DNA from: Diospyros lotus
Taxonomy: Eukaryota > Streptophyta > Magnoliopsida > Ericales > Ebenaceae
Length of the DNA stretch: 64,000 bases
NCBI RefSeq assembly: GCF_014633365.1
Contig: NC_068338.1
Location: forward strand, 11,356,616-11,420,615
Direction: 5' to 3'
Under the pieces are notes generated by a model. It was not told the DNA's origin. It made no database searches and saw nothing but the letters and a program-made list of their open reading frames with translations. Within the stretch, counting starts at the first letter, position 1. Every line of letters begins with the position of its first letter. Shown here piece after piece: positions 10,730 through 21,553 of the stretch. The position numbers were made by a program, and so were the translations under genes.

Positions 10730-11665
10730 TGAAGTGAGGTATGTCGAAACAAATCTCCTTAAGACATATTTTGCCCTCTCAATAGTGCTAAAGGTTCAAT
10801 GGACGTCTGTCTCCCAAGATACAACACTTCTTCCAAGAATTAGTATAGCACAATACTAACCTTATTGGGTGAAACCAAACTTGGTTGTACTCTTCTTGAT
10901 CAGAGGAAAGAGACTAGAATCTCTTGTACTTGGAAGTAATAGAGGATCATGAGAGTATATTGGAGGAGGAATGTACGAAATCAATAAACTCGAATTGATT
11001 TTTGAATGATTGAAATGGAAATAAGGGGGGTCCTATTTATAGTTTTCAAGTGTTCAATTGTGAAAGGTTATTTTACTTGATTCGGATTAATCTGGATCTT
11101 TAGATCGCATCCTTTTAGATTTCGGCGCGACCTAGCGGTCCGGATTGCATCCTCTCATGAAGGTACATATCTCTTCCTTTGCACCTTTCACATTCGAACA
11201 GACGTGTCCACTCATTCTCACCCCGTATGAATGGTTGCGTTCACTCGACACCCCACTTGGCACCGCACTGCATAGAGGCACCATCACATCAGCGCCATGT
11301 CAGTCTGCTTGCCACATCAATGAGCCACTCGACTATGCATTTTTGGCGCATTTTCTCCAAAAATCGGACTGGGAGTCGACTCCCTGCATCCATAGTCGAC
11401 TCCCAATGTTCCAGAGTTGACTATGCAAAGCCACAGTCGACCTAGCCGAGAGCCTATTATGCAGAGTTGATCTAATCGAGAGCCTCTCTTGGACAGTTGA
11501 CTCCCACTCGATGACAGTTGACTCCAGCTTCCTAGAAGTCAACTTTAGTGACTAGAGCGCACCATAAGGCATTTTTCAATGCGGGATTATTTTCCCACAT
11601 TAAAGGACACTTTACAACTTGGAGACTCTTCCAATTCACACATTTAAAACCCATTAATTCCAACA
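10730..11665 (-). mobile_element. Minus-strand LTR (P) in intron 1
   Basis: On the minus strand this begins TGTTGGAATTAATGGG at 11665, a common copia LTR start, and has CTATAAATAGGACC near 11035-11030 as its TATA box. Between them (11545-11368) are repeated GTCGACTC-type motifs. No coding sequence follows, so it is a solo LTR or remnant. The left end near 10730 is uncertain and I found no target duplication. Confidence 0.55.
11368..11545 (-). repeat. Cluster of GTCGACTC-type motifs in LTR P
   Basis: Eight or so copies of RGTCGACTC / AGTTGACTC spaced 18-30 bases apart, upstream of the minus-strand TATA box of LTR P. The position suggests U3 enhancer repeats. Confidence 0.6.
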
Positions 11666-12352
11666 TTACATTACCCTAAGTAGAATTTTTGTTTTTCTCT
11701 CAGCAAAGAACATCCTAAATAGAAGTTTTTGTTGTGGAAATACCTCTTTTCAGAGGAAGGGTAAGCCTATGTATGGAAACAACTCTTCTCCAAACCTCAC
11801 AAAACAAGGTCCCCCATACACTAGGGAACCCTCTTTTCTAGGAGTACCTTCCAAGGATCCTAAATATAAGTTCTTAATTTTATAATAGAAGGGCATCACT
11901 AATGCATGAAGCTTTGTGTGGGTTTGAGCAGGGCCATTCTTTCATGTAGCCCTACCCTTGCTTTGCAAGGAGGTTGCTTCCACATAAGTGTTTATGACAG
12001 TACTTCAACAATTTCTGTATTCATTAGTACTGGGGGCAAATGTGGTGAAAGAAAATTTTCAGAGTTAAACCATATCCATTTATTGGTAACTGCTTTAGTT
12101 TTTGACATTTACAATGACTGGTTTAGATCTTTGGTGTAGATAAGGGCAGAGCAAGAAGAGCATAGGGAGATGTATAGTGAAAGAAGAGGATTCACAAATT
12201 CTTCTAGCACACGCAATGAGTATCTTCTAGTTAATATTTAAAACTTGAACAAAAGTGTAATATGCATCTTTTTGTCCTCAATCAAAACAAATTTTGGCCT
12301 CATTATGTAGTTAAATTGCTTGACTGAGAAGGGAACTATTAACACTCAAATG
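11666..12352. other. Intron 1 sequence without recognised features
   Basis: AT-rich intron sequence between LTR P and the hAT element. The open frame at 11906-12139 (77 codons) has no recognisable domain and no matching splice context. Confidence 0.5.
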
Positions 12353-12604
12353 AGTGGAACCAATGTTATTAAAGGTGCGCCTAGGCTCAAGGTGCACCTA
12401 GACGCACCTTTGGCTCTTGGAATGCACCCAGCCGGGCGCGCAAGTGGACCAGGCCCTAAAGCGCAGCCTTGGGATTAGGTGCACCTAGCTTTTTAAATTG
12501 TTTTTAGGATTTATATTTATTGTTCATTACTTTATTTAATTTTTTACTGTTTAGGATTTATATTTATTACTGTAACTTTTTTAAAAATTAACTATATCTA
12601 ATAG

Positions 12605-12872
12605 AATCCTAATGGGAAAAGGAAACGTCTCAATGATTTAGTATTTGTTAAGCATAATAGAGTTTTGAGACGTCGCTTCAATTTACATAAATCAATTGAT
12701 TCCATTTCCTTAGATGAAATTGATGAAAGTAATGAGTGGTTGCTTGGGACAATTGACAAACTTGGTATCTCAGATGATGAACTTGTACATGAGGATGGTG
12801 ATTTGACATAGGCTGATGTTTCTAGAGCTTCTATTGGAGAAGAGAAAGGAAAAGGAAGAAATAATTTCAGGT
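12605..12872 (+). pseudogene. hAT transposase C-terminal exon, left part
   Basis: After the acceptor-like ctaatag the frame reads GKRKRLNDLVFVKHNR and continues to DEIDESNEWLLG, the end of the dimerisation region of plant hAT transposases. An in-frame TAG follows GDLT (about 12810). The frame is cut by the 5' LTR of copia B at 12873 and resumes at 19560. The upstream transposase exons are missing. Confidence 0.7.
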
Positions 12873-13264
12873 TGTAAATGGGTAGATAAGGAGATAAAAA
12901 GATGAGATTAAGATGGGAAAAGATTAGAAGAGTTCGAACTAAGAAGATAAAGGAAGGAAGGATAAAGCTGCTCCAAAAACTAGATAAGGAAGTCCTAGTT
13001 CAAATAAATTCTAATCTGGAATATGTTGTTGTAATCTATTCCTATATTTTAGGAGATTTTTTAGGGGATTGTGTATATATATAGCATATCTTTTGGATCA
13101 ATGAATGCATGGAAGTATATTCTTTTCATTAACTTCCAACATTCCTCTTATTTTTCATGGTATCGGAGCTACGTTCTTGTGGCAGCGTTCCTTTCTTCCC
13201 TACGACCTTTAGACTCCTTTAAGTACAATCAGCTAGTGAAGCATCTACCACCATACCTCTTCTA

Positions 13265-14262
13265 ATGAGGAATGCACAAGTTCCAGCTACTCCAATGGCT
13301 CTTAACAACCATTCCCTCTAGATTACTCGGCATAAACTGAATGGAACCAATTTTAGAGAATGGTCCCAATTAGTTTTGTTGGTAGTTCGGGGAAAAGGCA
13401 AGGCTGGATATTTGACAGGTGCAGTTCCTAAGCCTAACACAAACTCAACAACCTATTGTGTTTGGGAGGCAGAAAACTCTATTGTCATGGCTTGGTTGGT
13501 TAATTCCATGGAGCCAAAGACTGGAAGACTTTACCTGTTCTACAAGACAACCCAAGAAATTTGGGACGCTGTGCCATAAATATATTCAGACATGGAAAAC
13601 ACTACCCAATGCTTTCAGATTTGATCTACCATTCGGACAACAAGGCAAGGTATTAGTTATGTTACTGAATATTACATTACTCTAATAGAATTGTAGCAAG
13701 GAAATGGACCTATTTTATGAAATCACATGGGAGTTTTCTGAAGATGGAAGAAAGTATGACAAGTTGATAGAAAAGGAGAGAGTGTTTGACTTCCTACACG
13801 GCCTTAACTCTGATCTTGATGAAGTTAGAGGCCAATTACTTGGAACCAAACATTTTCCATCAATATGGGAAGTTTTTGCAGAAGTTAGGCGAGAAGAAAG
13901 CAGGAAGAAGGTAATGCTAAATTCATCAGGAACTTCCAATTCTGATGTATACTCACAAACATCAACCTTGGTCTCGTCAAGGATGAAAACACCTAACACA
14001 TCTAGAGGAGAGTCCTAGAAAGATAAACAATGGAGTGAACACTACAATAAGCCATATCACACGAAGGAAAATCCATGGAAAACTAGCAAATTGGAAATCT
14101 AAGAACCAAAGGAAGGCGAATCAAGCAACCTATGGGGTAGAAGCTGAGATTGGAAAATCAACTAACTTGACTTTATCGGTAGATCAGTTGGAGGTTTTAC
14201 AACAATTGTTGAGTCAAACTAAGGTGATCAAACTTGAGACCACAAAAATCCTAATCCGATAG
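13265..14262 (+). pseudogene. Copia B gag relic
   Basis: Starts with ATG at 13265 and reads HKLNGTNFREWSQLVLLV, the gag (UBN2-like) domain of copia elements. It then continues through WLVNSMEP, a frame change near 13578, and the conserved EVRREESRKKVML block (about 13877-13915). Several stops and frameshifts are present. The zinc knuckle region is not recognisable. Confidence 0.7.
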
Positions 14263-15960
14263 TGTCTTTGGATAAACAAGGTATATCTAGACACTCCCTA
14301 ATCTCATTTAAATTCCCTATAGACTGTTGGATAATAGACACATGTACTTTAGATCACATGATCGGTTCACTCAAGGTGTTGTTACCCTATGAACGTTGTG
14401 CAACTAATGTGGTGGGCTTAATTCTGGAATTAGTTTTATATGTACTTGATTTAAAATGTAACTTATTGTCAGTGAGCAAACTAACTAAAGATAGGAGTTG
14501 TTTGGTGACATTTTGCCTTCTTATTGCGAATTTTAGGACTTATCTTCGAGGAAGATGATTGGTAGTGCTAAGGAGAAAAGAGGTCTCTATTATATCTCAG
14601 GGCTTGGTCATTCTCTTGGATCTAGGTCACATATTCGATCCTCCTTGTCTACTATTTCAGATTCTAATATTATGTTATGGCACCAACCTTTAGGGCATTC
14701 TAGTTTCAATTATCTCAAAGTTCTATATCCCTCTCTTTTCATTAATAAAAGGAGCCATTCTTTTCATTATGAACAGTCTATCCTTGCTAAACAAACCAAA
14801 AGTTCACATCCAACCCATATATATAAACCTTCAAAGCCATTTTATCTGGTTCATAGTGATATTTGGGGGCCAGTTTGGACTCCTAATTTAACTAACACTC
14901 GTTGGCTCATCACATTTATAGATGACCATACAAGGGTTAGCTAGGTGTTCTTAATGAAAGACAAATTTGAAGCCTATGTCCATGTTTTATGTTTAGGTAA
15001 TGGTCGGGAATATTTTTCCAATGACTTCAATTATAATCTAACTAAGCATGACATTATTCACGAAAGTTCATGCCTTTACAACTCTCAACAAAATGGGGTG
15101 GTAGAAAGAAAAAAACTGCTATCTTCTTGAGATTGCAAGGGTAATCATATTCACTAATTCAGAGCCTAATGCTTACTGGGGAGAAACAATTCTTACAGCG
15201 TCATCTCTTGTTAATCGACTTCCCTCCAAGGTCCTTGCATTTAGAACTCCCCTAAGTGTCTTTCTTGACTTCCATCCTCATCATACTCGAGTTCTAAATT
15301 CTCTTTCCCTGAAAGTTTTTGGGTGTATTGTTTTTGTACACAAGTACCAACCTTCTCCATCCAAACTTGAACCTAAAGCTCTCAAATGCATATTTGTTAG
15401 CTATTCTCCTACTCAACAAGGATATAAATGCTATAGTGCTTTTACACAACACTTTATTGTGTCTTGTGATGTATCCTTTCTTGAGCATCAACCATTTTTC
15501 TTCCCATTTTTGCACACCTAATGCAGAGGAATATTAAGACTCCACCATATCTCTACTTATGAGTTCACCTCCCATCTCTCCTCCTACTTCCCTACCTTCT
15601 ATGAATTTTGCTCTTGAACCACCTCTTACTATTGAACCAGTTCCTCCTACCCAAACCTTAATGCCTAATCCAGGGGGAGATTAGGAAAACTAGATCCAAG
15701 ATGATCCAGCTTCTGACAAATCATCCTTGGTGTATTCTAGAAGGCCTCGTAACCAAGGATGATTTGTCAGAAGCTGGATCATCTTAGATCTAGAGATACG
15801 TCCAAACACTGGTACTATGGAAGATGATGTGGAAAGGATGACATCTAACGGATTTGATGATCTAGATATCCTAATAGCACTAAGGAAAGGGGTGAGATCA
15901 TGTACCAAACACCCTATTCCAAATTATTTGGGGTATTCCAAATCTATCTCCCTAGTTTAA
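14262..15960 (+). pseudogene. Copia B protease-integrase relic
   Basis: The protease region is degenerate: WIIDTCTLDHMIG (14327 on), with Cys where the usual active-site Gly stands. Integrase follows, with HSDIWGP (about 14851), FIDDHTR (14920) and QQNGVVERK (15085). It is broken by stops and frameshifts throughout (for example TAG at 14942). The conserved VFGCIVF / GYKCY region is at 15310-15440. A 41-bp inverted repeat (15691-15792) disrupts the linker after integrase. The frame is cut at about 16040 by the solo LTR. Confidence 0.75.
15691..15792. repeat. 41-bp inverted repeat with 20-bp spacer
   Basis: Arms 15691-15731 and 15752-15792 are reverse complements with a single mismatch; the spacer is 15732-15751. 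It lies in the variable linker between integrase and reverse transcriptase of copia B. The copia relatives in this window show no such hairpin at the same place. Confidence 0.95.
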
Positions 15961-16200
15961 AGCTTGTACTGTTAGCATTGATGATATTGTGATCCTTAGA
16001 GGTATATATCATGCATTACAGGATGATAAATGGAAGGTAGTGTTAGTGATAGTGCCCTAAATTCTAGATTTACACTACATGAGATGTATGTGAGTGGCAC
16101 TTATGATGTAATCTTGATAATTAATAAAAGGTCATATCTTCATTCATACTCTCTGCATTTCTTTAATGAACGAGTCCTTAGATTTCCTGGTAGAGATCAT

Positions 16201-16219
16201 ATTCTTAAGAGTTAAGAAT
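16201..16219 (+). repeat. Perfect 8-3-8 mini-hairpin with GAG centre
   Basis: ATTCTTAA, GAG, TTAAGAAT: a perfect inverted repeat that extends to 9 bp with the next T-A pair. It is conserved exactly in the other LTR copy (28-46, opposite strand). Confidence 0.9.
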
Positions 16220-16635
16220 AATATGACAAGAATCTTTGGTTAAATGAATTCTCGGTTCTTAGATTTATCAAAAGGGAAATATGATTTATTGATCATGGAC
16301 CGACACATGGGCTACTACCATTTATTGGCATGAGATGCTAATGGTGTGGTCTTTGTGCAGTGGTGTATGGAGGCAAATGCTCACTGATGGGATCCATTGA
16401 CCTCCATTAGATGGGGGTGAACATCTTATGTGATCTAAATTGGTTGTGATTGGAAATCCCCTAGCAAGGATAAGCGTGATTGGAAATCGTTTCCGATGTC
16501 GGAAGAGTTCGAGTCCTGTGAGTTTATCAACCCATAACTCTCAGTTGGGATGTTAGTCAGTGGAAGGACTGTAGTGCACAATAATTGTAGAGCCTTAATA
16601 GGTTCATCTATTCTGATTTCATTGCCATTAGGATC

Positions 16636-16742
16636 ATCCTGAGTCCTGGCTAGAGGATACTCAGGATCTTTTAGGGTGCTTTGGGATTTGGAGAGATCCT
16701 CTTAGTAGGTCGAAGTGTTTGGCTGTCGTCAAGAAGTTGACG
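16636..16742 (+). repeat. Two further inverted repeats in the same LTR
   Basis: ATCCTGAGT (16636-16644) pairs with ACTCAGGAT (16659-16667) around a 14-base centre. CGTCAA (16727-16732) pairs with TTGACG (16737-16742) around GAAG. A perfect 12-bp palindrome AGTCGATCGACT follows further along at 17038-17049. Confidence 0.8.
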
Positions 16743-16837
16743 TATTCTGATTGCTACATGGCTTTGAACCTAAAAAGTCACATGCATTCTGAGTAATGTA
16801 TCGAATTAGTGAACTGTTGCTGTTAGTGTGTTTCACG

Positions 16838-16993
16838 TCACTAAGAGTTAGTGATGCCGGTTGCAGCTAAGAGTTAGCTATATGGATCTATGGGTATGGG
16901 AGACCGCTAAGGGTTAGCGGGGCATGCTGTAAAGAGTTGACAGAGGTCTTGGTTCTATTAAGAGTTAGTGGAAAGGCTATTAAGAGTTAATAG
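16838..16993 (+). repeat. Array of six mini-hairpins with TAA-GAG-TTA core
   Basis: Six units in 156 bp. TCACTAA/TTAGTGA around GAG (16838-16854). AGCTAA/TTAGCT around GAG (16865-16879). CCGCTAA/TTAGCGG around GGG (16904-16920). CTGTAAA/TTGACAG around GAG with one mismatch (16927-16943). CTATTAA/TTAGTGG around GAG with two G-T pairs (16955-16971). CTATTAA/TTAATAG around GAG (16977-16993). The outer stem bases differ between units but still pair. The array lies upstream of the TATA-like box, in the presumed U3. Confidence 0.9.
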
Positions 16994-17758
16994 TGGGGCC
17001 TAAGTGCAATACGGTAAAGTTGGAGCGTTGTTGGCAGAGTCGATCGACTGGTGCATGAGGTGGTTGATCGCTTTAGTCAATCGTTTGTCTCTTTTCTGCT
17101 CTTGCCACTTTGTTGCATTAGAGCATTTAATGCTCCGATGCAGATTATTATAAGAGAGAGAAGATTGGGGGAAGCGTACACGGGAAGCTAGCCGATTGCA
17201 TCTTCTTCTTTGGCTTGCTCATCTTGCTTCCTTGCTTCTTGCTTCTTCTCCATTCTCCATTGCTGCAAGTTGTTGCTTCTTCTTGCTCCAAGCTTTGTTG
17301 TAGCATCTCCCTCTCTCTATCTCCCATTTAGATCCGATTGTGAGACAGCTGCGGTGCAACCGAAAGGAACCACGGAATAACTTCGGTTCACCTTCATTGA
17401 GAGGGTCCTAGCACGGCTCAAGGGTTCCGAGAAGGCTCAAGCTTGGACCGACTAGGACACTTGAGGAGGCAAGTTGGTCACCTGAGTTGCAAGTTCGTGG
17501 GAGCAGATTTGGCAACAAGGAGGAGGAGGATCATTGGACAACAAGCACCTGAAAAACGTCCGTGGAGGTATACCACTGAAACCCCCTATGGATGTTTTTA
17601 TTTATGGATGCATATGGATGATTTTTACCGTATCTTGCAAAGGTTGTTTTATGCTTCCGCTGTGCATGTTTTGTTTTGAAAAATGCTTTGAAATCTATAT
17701 ACCCTTGCATTGATCCACCAAGAGTTGGTTTTTGGCCTCGGGCCCTTGTTTCCTTTCA

Positions 17759-19275
17759 GGCAACAGTTATGGATGAGATGCAGGGCTTTAGAAGCCAATG
17801 GAACTTGGGATATTGTGAGGCTACCTGATGGAAAGAAAATTGCTACCTGATGGAAAGAAAATTGTTGGCAACAAATGGGTTTTTACAGTGAAGTACAAGT
17901 CAAATAGAAGCATTGACAGGTACAAGGGTAGACTAGTCGCTCAAGGCTTTACCCAAACCCAAGGACTTGATTATGAGGAGATTTTTGCTCTGGTAGCTAA
18001 GCTTAATTCTATTCGGGTGTTACTCTCATTAGCTGTCAATTTGGATTGAAAATTACACTAGCTGGATATCAAGAGTGCTTTCTTGAATGGGGAACTAGAA
18101 GAAGAGATTTATACGAGGATACCTTTGGGTTTTGAGACAGAGAACACAAAGGGGAAGGTATGCAAATTGAAGAAGTTACTATATGGTCTTAAGCAGTCCC
18201 CTATGGCATGGTTCAAATGGTTTAGTGATGCTTTAACCAAGTTGGGATACAAACAAGGGCAGGAAGACCATACCCTATTCATATAACTTGAACTAGATGG
18301 GAGGAGAACAATCCTCATTATATATGTGGATGACATTATCATCACAGGGGATAACATCTTTGAAATTGAAAATCTCAAGGAGTAACTAAGGACTACATTT
18401 GAGGAAAAAGACTTAGGAGAATTGAGATATTTCCTTGGAATGGAAGTGGCTAGAAGCAAAGAAGGAATTTTCATATCCCAAAGGAAGTACATGATAGATT
18501 TGTTGAAGGAAATCGGCAAACTCGAGTGTAAGCCTACTAGTACTCCACTGGAACCCAATTGAAAAAATAAAGAAGACAACAGAGGAGAATACCAAATGGA
18601 TAAGGGAAGATAACAATGCCTAGTAGGTAAGTTAATCTATTTATCACTCACATGTCCTGACATTGCATATGCTGTAAGCATAGTTAGTCAGTTCATGCAT
18701 TCACCTACGAGAAGACATCTTGAAGCAGCACATCATATCCTTAGGTATCTCAAAGGAACACCTTGGAAAGGACTTTTATTTAAGAAGAGGCAAGACAAAG
18801 GAATTAGTGGATATGTAGATGCATATTGGGCTGGTTCCATTGAGGATAGCAGATCTACATTCGGATAGTACAGTAAACTATGGTGTAATTTGGTTACATG
18901 GAGAAGCAAGAAGCAACCAGTAGTGGCTCGTAGCAGTGCAAAAGCAGAATATAGAGCTATTGCTCAAGGCATATATGGGTGATATGGGTGGAAAAATTGG
19001 TAAAGGACATAAACATACCTGTATCCTCTCTAAAGAGGCTTTATAGTGATAGTAAGTTGGCAATAAGTATTGTGAATAATCCGGTACAACATGAGCAGAT
19101 GAAACACATAAGAATTGACCGACATTTTTTCAAGTAATAGATTGATAGAGGAAAGTCTTACTTATATTCCTAACGAGTTTCAAGAGGTAGATATTCTTAC
19201 AAAGGCAATGCAGAAGCAAGGTTTTGAATCCATTCAAGGCAAGTTGGGAATGATGGATATCTATTCACCAGTTTG
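17759..19275 (+). pseudogene. Copia B reverse transcriptase and RNase H relic
   Basis: Reverse transcriptase resumes right after the solo LTR. A short duplication of CTACCTGATGGAAAG follows (17821-17856). Then come KIVGNKWVFTVKYKSN, GRLVAQGFTQT, the catalytic YVDDIIITGD (about 18320-18350) and LSTCPDIAYA-type residues. RNase H follows (GYVDAYWAGS, KAEYRAI, LYSDSKLAISI). Stops include TGA at 18047 and TAA at 18286 and 18382; the frame also shifts near 18975. The polypurine tract and 3' LTR come next. Confidence 0.8.
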
Positions 19276-19559
19276 AGAGGGAGTGTTAGAAAAGATAAGA
19301 AGATGAGATTAAGATGGGAAAATATTAGAAGAGTTTGAACTAAGAAGATAAAGGAAAGGAAGGATAAAGCTACTCTAAAAACTAGATAAGTACGTCCTAG
19401 TTCAAATAAATTCTAATCTGGAATATGTTGTTGTAATCTATTCTTATATTTGAGGAGATTTTTTAGGGGATTGTGTGTATATATAGTGTATCTCTTGGAT
19501 TAATGAATGCATGGAAGTACTTTCTTTTCATTAACTTCCAACATTCCTTTTATTTTTCA

Positions 19560-19781
19560 GCTTCTAGCGTTAAAGAACCTTACCATGAAACTAGATCATA
19601 AACAACAAATTTGTCAACTTCAAATTTGACAATGAGTAAAAGGGCTACCATTTCAAATGCTTCAATTGAACTTGATGAAGATGGAGGGGGAGCTGATGTG
19701 GAAGAAGAGGATATTGGAGATGATGCTTCTAATGATGAAAATATGGAAATATTTGATCTTGATGATGATGATGATTTTTAG
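19560..19781 (+). pseudogene. hAT transposase C-terminal exon, right part
   Basis: Acidic tail reading EEEDIGDDASNDENM and ending DLDDDDDF before the stop at 19779-19781. It is the continuation of the exon at 12605-12872 and has stops near its start. The remaining 3' part to 20274 is AT-rich untranslated sequence and the right inverted end. Confidence 0.65.
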
Positions 19782-20282
19782 TTAAAATGCATAATTAGTT
19801 CATCTTAATTAGGATTTAAGACCTATAAATTGTGTAAGATTTAATTTAAACAATTTATAAAAGACTCTTAAATTGCATCTTTTGGCATTTTTTTATTGTT
19901 CTTTTCATCATATGTATATATGCCAATAATAGATTTTAAAATTTCTTACAAAGTTTTTAACTTTTGTGATGCTTATATGTGGGTTGTTAAAATATGATGG
20001 GACGTGCTTTGTTGAAATTTATATGTATGTAATTTGTTTTAATATTTTTTTTAGTTAGTATATGTTGAATTTTTTAATTTTCTTGATAACACGCTTGTGA
20101 ATATGTTATTAGGAGTTATGACCTATTTTATACCTTATTCTTCAACTATGACATATATTTTTCCTTTTTTTTAGTTAGCATGCGCCTTCTATCCACCAGG
20201 TGTGTGCCTTGCCTTGCGCCTCTGGCTTCAACACTCTTTGCACCTTAGTGTGCTTTGGGTCTTTAATAACACTGAGTGGAAC

Positions 20283-21051
20283 ATCTTCAAATTGATGTTT
20301 TTCCATTATTAGAATAGATGTCATTGACACGGTTGTATTCTTGTCGACACATGATCAATAGCCATGCAAAATATTTCTTCATTTCACTCTACGTTGAGCC
20401 TCATGCAAGAACGAGGATGAGCACCCAAATCTGTCCATACCTATTAGAATGAAATTTTGTGTTTTGGTGTTAGATCTTTATTGAATGTTTGATTTCTCGT
20501 GGATTTAAGGTGATTCCTTCATGGTTGAGTGAGGATCAAAGATGGTTCCGTGCTTCTCACTTTTGAGCAGATTTTTTTTTTTTTTCACTTCATTTTCCCT
20601 TGGTGGGTCATGGTTTTGAGAGAGAAAGAGACATAAACCTTATTTTGTTGAAACTTTTGCAGTTTCAGTGAAATCAGGTTTATACATGGGGTTTCTACTA
20701 GTATGTTGATTTCACATGTCAGCTATATGTATGTTGATAGTGCAAAAGGACACCAAAGGAAGTCCACATGATGAGTACTCTCAACAAATTGGTGAATTAA
20801 AAGAAACAAGAGTGAAATAATTTATGGTATATTATTCAATTGTTGGGCTTACATTGACATGTTCTTTCTTTCGTACACTTTCTTTTGCAACTGAATAGAA
20901 TGTGTGGAAGCTTGAGATTTTCAGATCATTTGAGAAATCTATAACTTGACTTATATCAACATGTCCTTTCATTTGCTACAGTTTTCTTTTACAATCAAAT
21001 AGCAATATGTGAATGTCTAAAATTTCTGCTCATTTATGATATATTGTGCAG
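20283..21051. other. Distal intron 1
   Basis: Unique-looking AT-rich intron sequence with a T run at 20573-20585, ending in the acceptor attgtgcag before exon 2. No other feature was recognised. Confidence 0.6.
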
Positions 21052-21105
21052 GAGGTTGAACGTGCAGTAAAAGTTCTAGAAGGTTTGGAGGCTGTACCCG
21101 ATCCG
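21052..21105 (+). CDS. PAP12: PAP12-like fibrillin, exon 2
   Basis: Eighteen codons reading EVERAVKVLEGLEAVPDP, phase 0 on both sides, with acceptor gtgcag and donor CCG|GTTTGT. The VKVLEGLE stretch is characteristic of the fibrillin (PAP) domain start. It joins in frame to exon 1 (ending PRQLQ) and exon 3. Confidence 0.85.
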
Positions 21106-21478
21106 GTTTGTGGTTAATCTTTGTAATTACATGCTTTTCTTTACTTTGATTTTGTTCTGCTAATCAATATTCAAGTGAATTATGGACTGAATTACTTTAC
21201 AGTTTCCAAGTACTTTTCATGATTATGCATACTTGTACTGAATATTATTAAATTGGTGATCGCAATGCAGATTGCAAGTAACCACACTGAATAGGCTACA
21301 TCTGGAATTTCTCTGGACCTTAGTAAATATGTTCTGCATGAGATATTGATTAATAGAGTACTTTTCCTGATTTTCATTCCAATGGCTTTATCAGGAGGTG
21401 TTTGGTATTTAAATCAACTAATTTTTTGACCAGAAGAATATAAAATGTGACTCCCTTTGATTATTCTAACATTTGTAG

Positions 21479-21553
21479 ACAAGCTCAAGTTTGATTGAAG
21501 GTTGCTGGCAGTTAACATATACAACAAGGCCTGGAACTGCATCCCCTATTCAG
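21479..21553 (+). CDS. PAP12: PAP12-like fibrillin, exon 3
   Basis: Twenty-five codons containing LIEGCWQLTYTTRPGTASP, the strongest family signature here: fibrillins carry L.G.W.L.YT at this point. Acceptor atttgtag, donor CAG|GTTGAT, both phase 0. Intron 2 (21106-21478) is only 373 bp and free of insertions, which shows what the introns were like before the transposon load. Confidence 0.9.

Larger units (their letters stand above)
16036..17763 (+). mobile_element. Solo LTR (1.7 kb) inserted in copia B
   Basis: The insertion runs 16041-17758, starting TGTTAGTGATAGTGCC and ending TTTCCTTTCA. It separates copia B codons for DDKWK (left) from VMDEMQ (right), which are adjacent in related elements. 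The flanks GGTAG (16036-16040) and GGCAA (17759-17763) look like a decayed 5-bp duplication. A TATA-like ATTATAAG lies near 17146-17153. No coding region is present. A second, inverted copy of its first 200 bases opens the window (1-207). Its internal small inverted repeats are listed separately. Confidence 0.8.
12873..19559 (+). mobile_element. Ty1/copia retrotransposon B
   Basis: LTRs at 12873-13157 (5') and 19284-19559 (3', 276 bp) share most of their length, including CTAATCTGGAATATG and the end TTATTTTTCA. The primer binding site TGGTATCGGAGC follows directly at 13158. A purine tract (GAGAGGGAG) precedes the 3' LTR. Gag, integrase, reverse transcriptase and RNase H relics lie in copia order. 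It sits in the hAT transposase exon and is itself split by a solo LTR at 16041-17758. The start of the 5' LTR differs from that of the 3' LTR and I could not recognise a 5-bp target duplication. Confidence 0.85.
12353..20282 (+). mobile_element. hAT transposon (1.23 kb without insert), nested in intron 1
   Basis: Element 12361-20274 with inverted ends CAATGTTATTAAAG (left) and CTTTAATAACACTG (right, complement CAGTGTTATTAAAG). It is flanked by the identical 8-bp duplication AGTGGAAC (12353-12360 and 20275-20282), the length expected for hAT. Subterminal AGGTGCACCT palindromes lie at 12390-12399 and 12477-12486. Inside are two parts of a transposase C-terminus, split by copia B (12873-19559). 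Without that insertion the element is about 1.23 kb, too short for a full transposase gene, so it was a non-autonomous deletion derivative. Confidence 0.9.
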
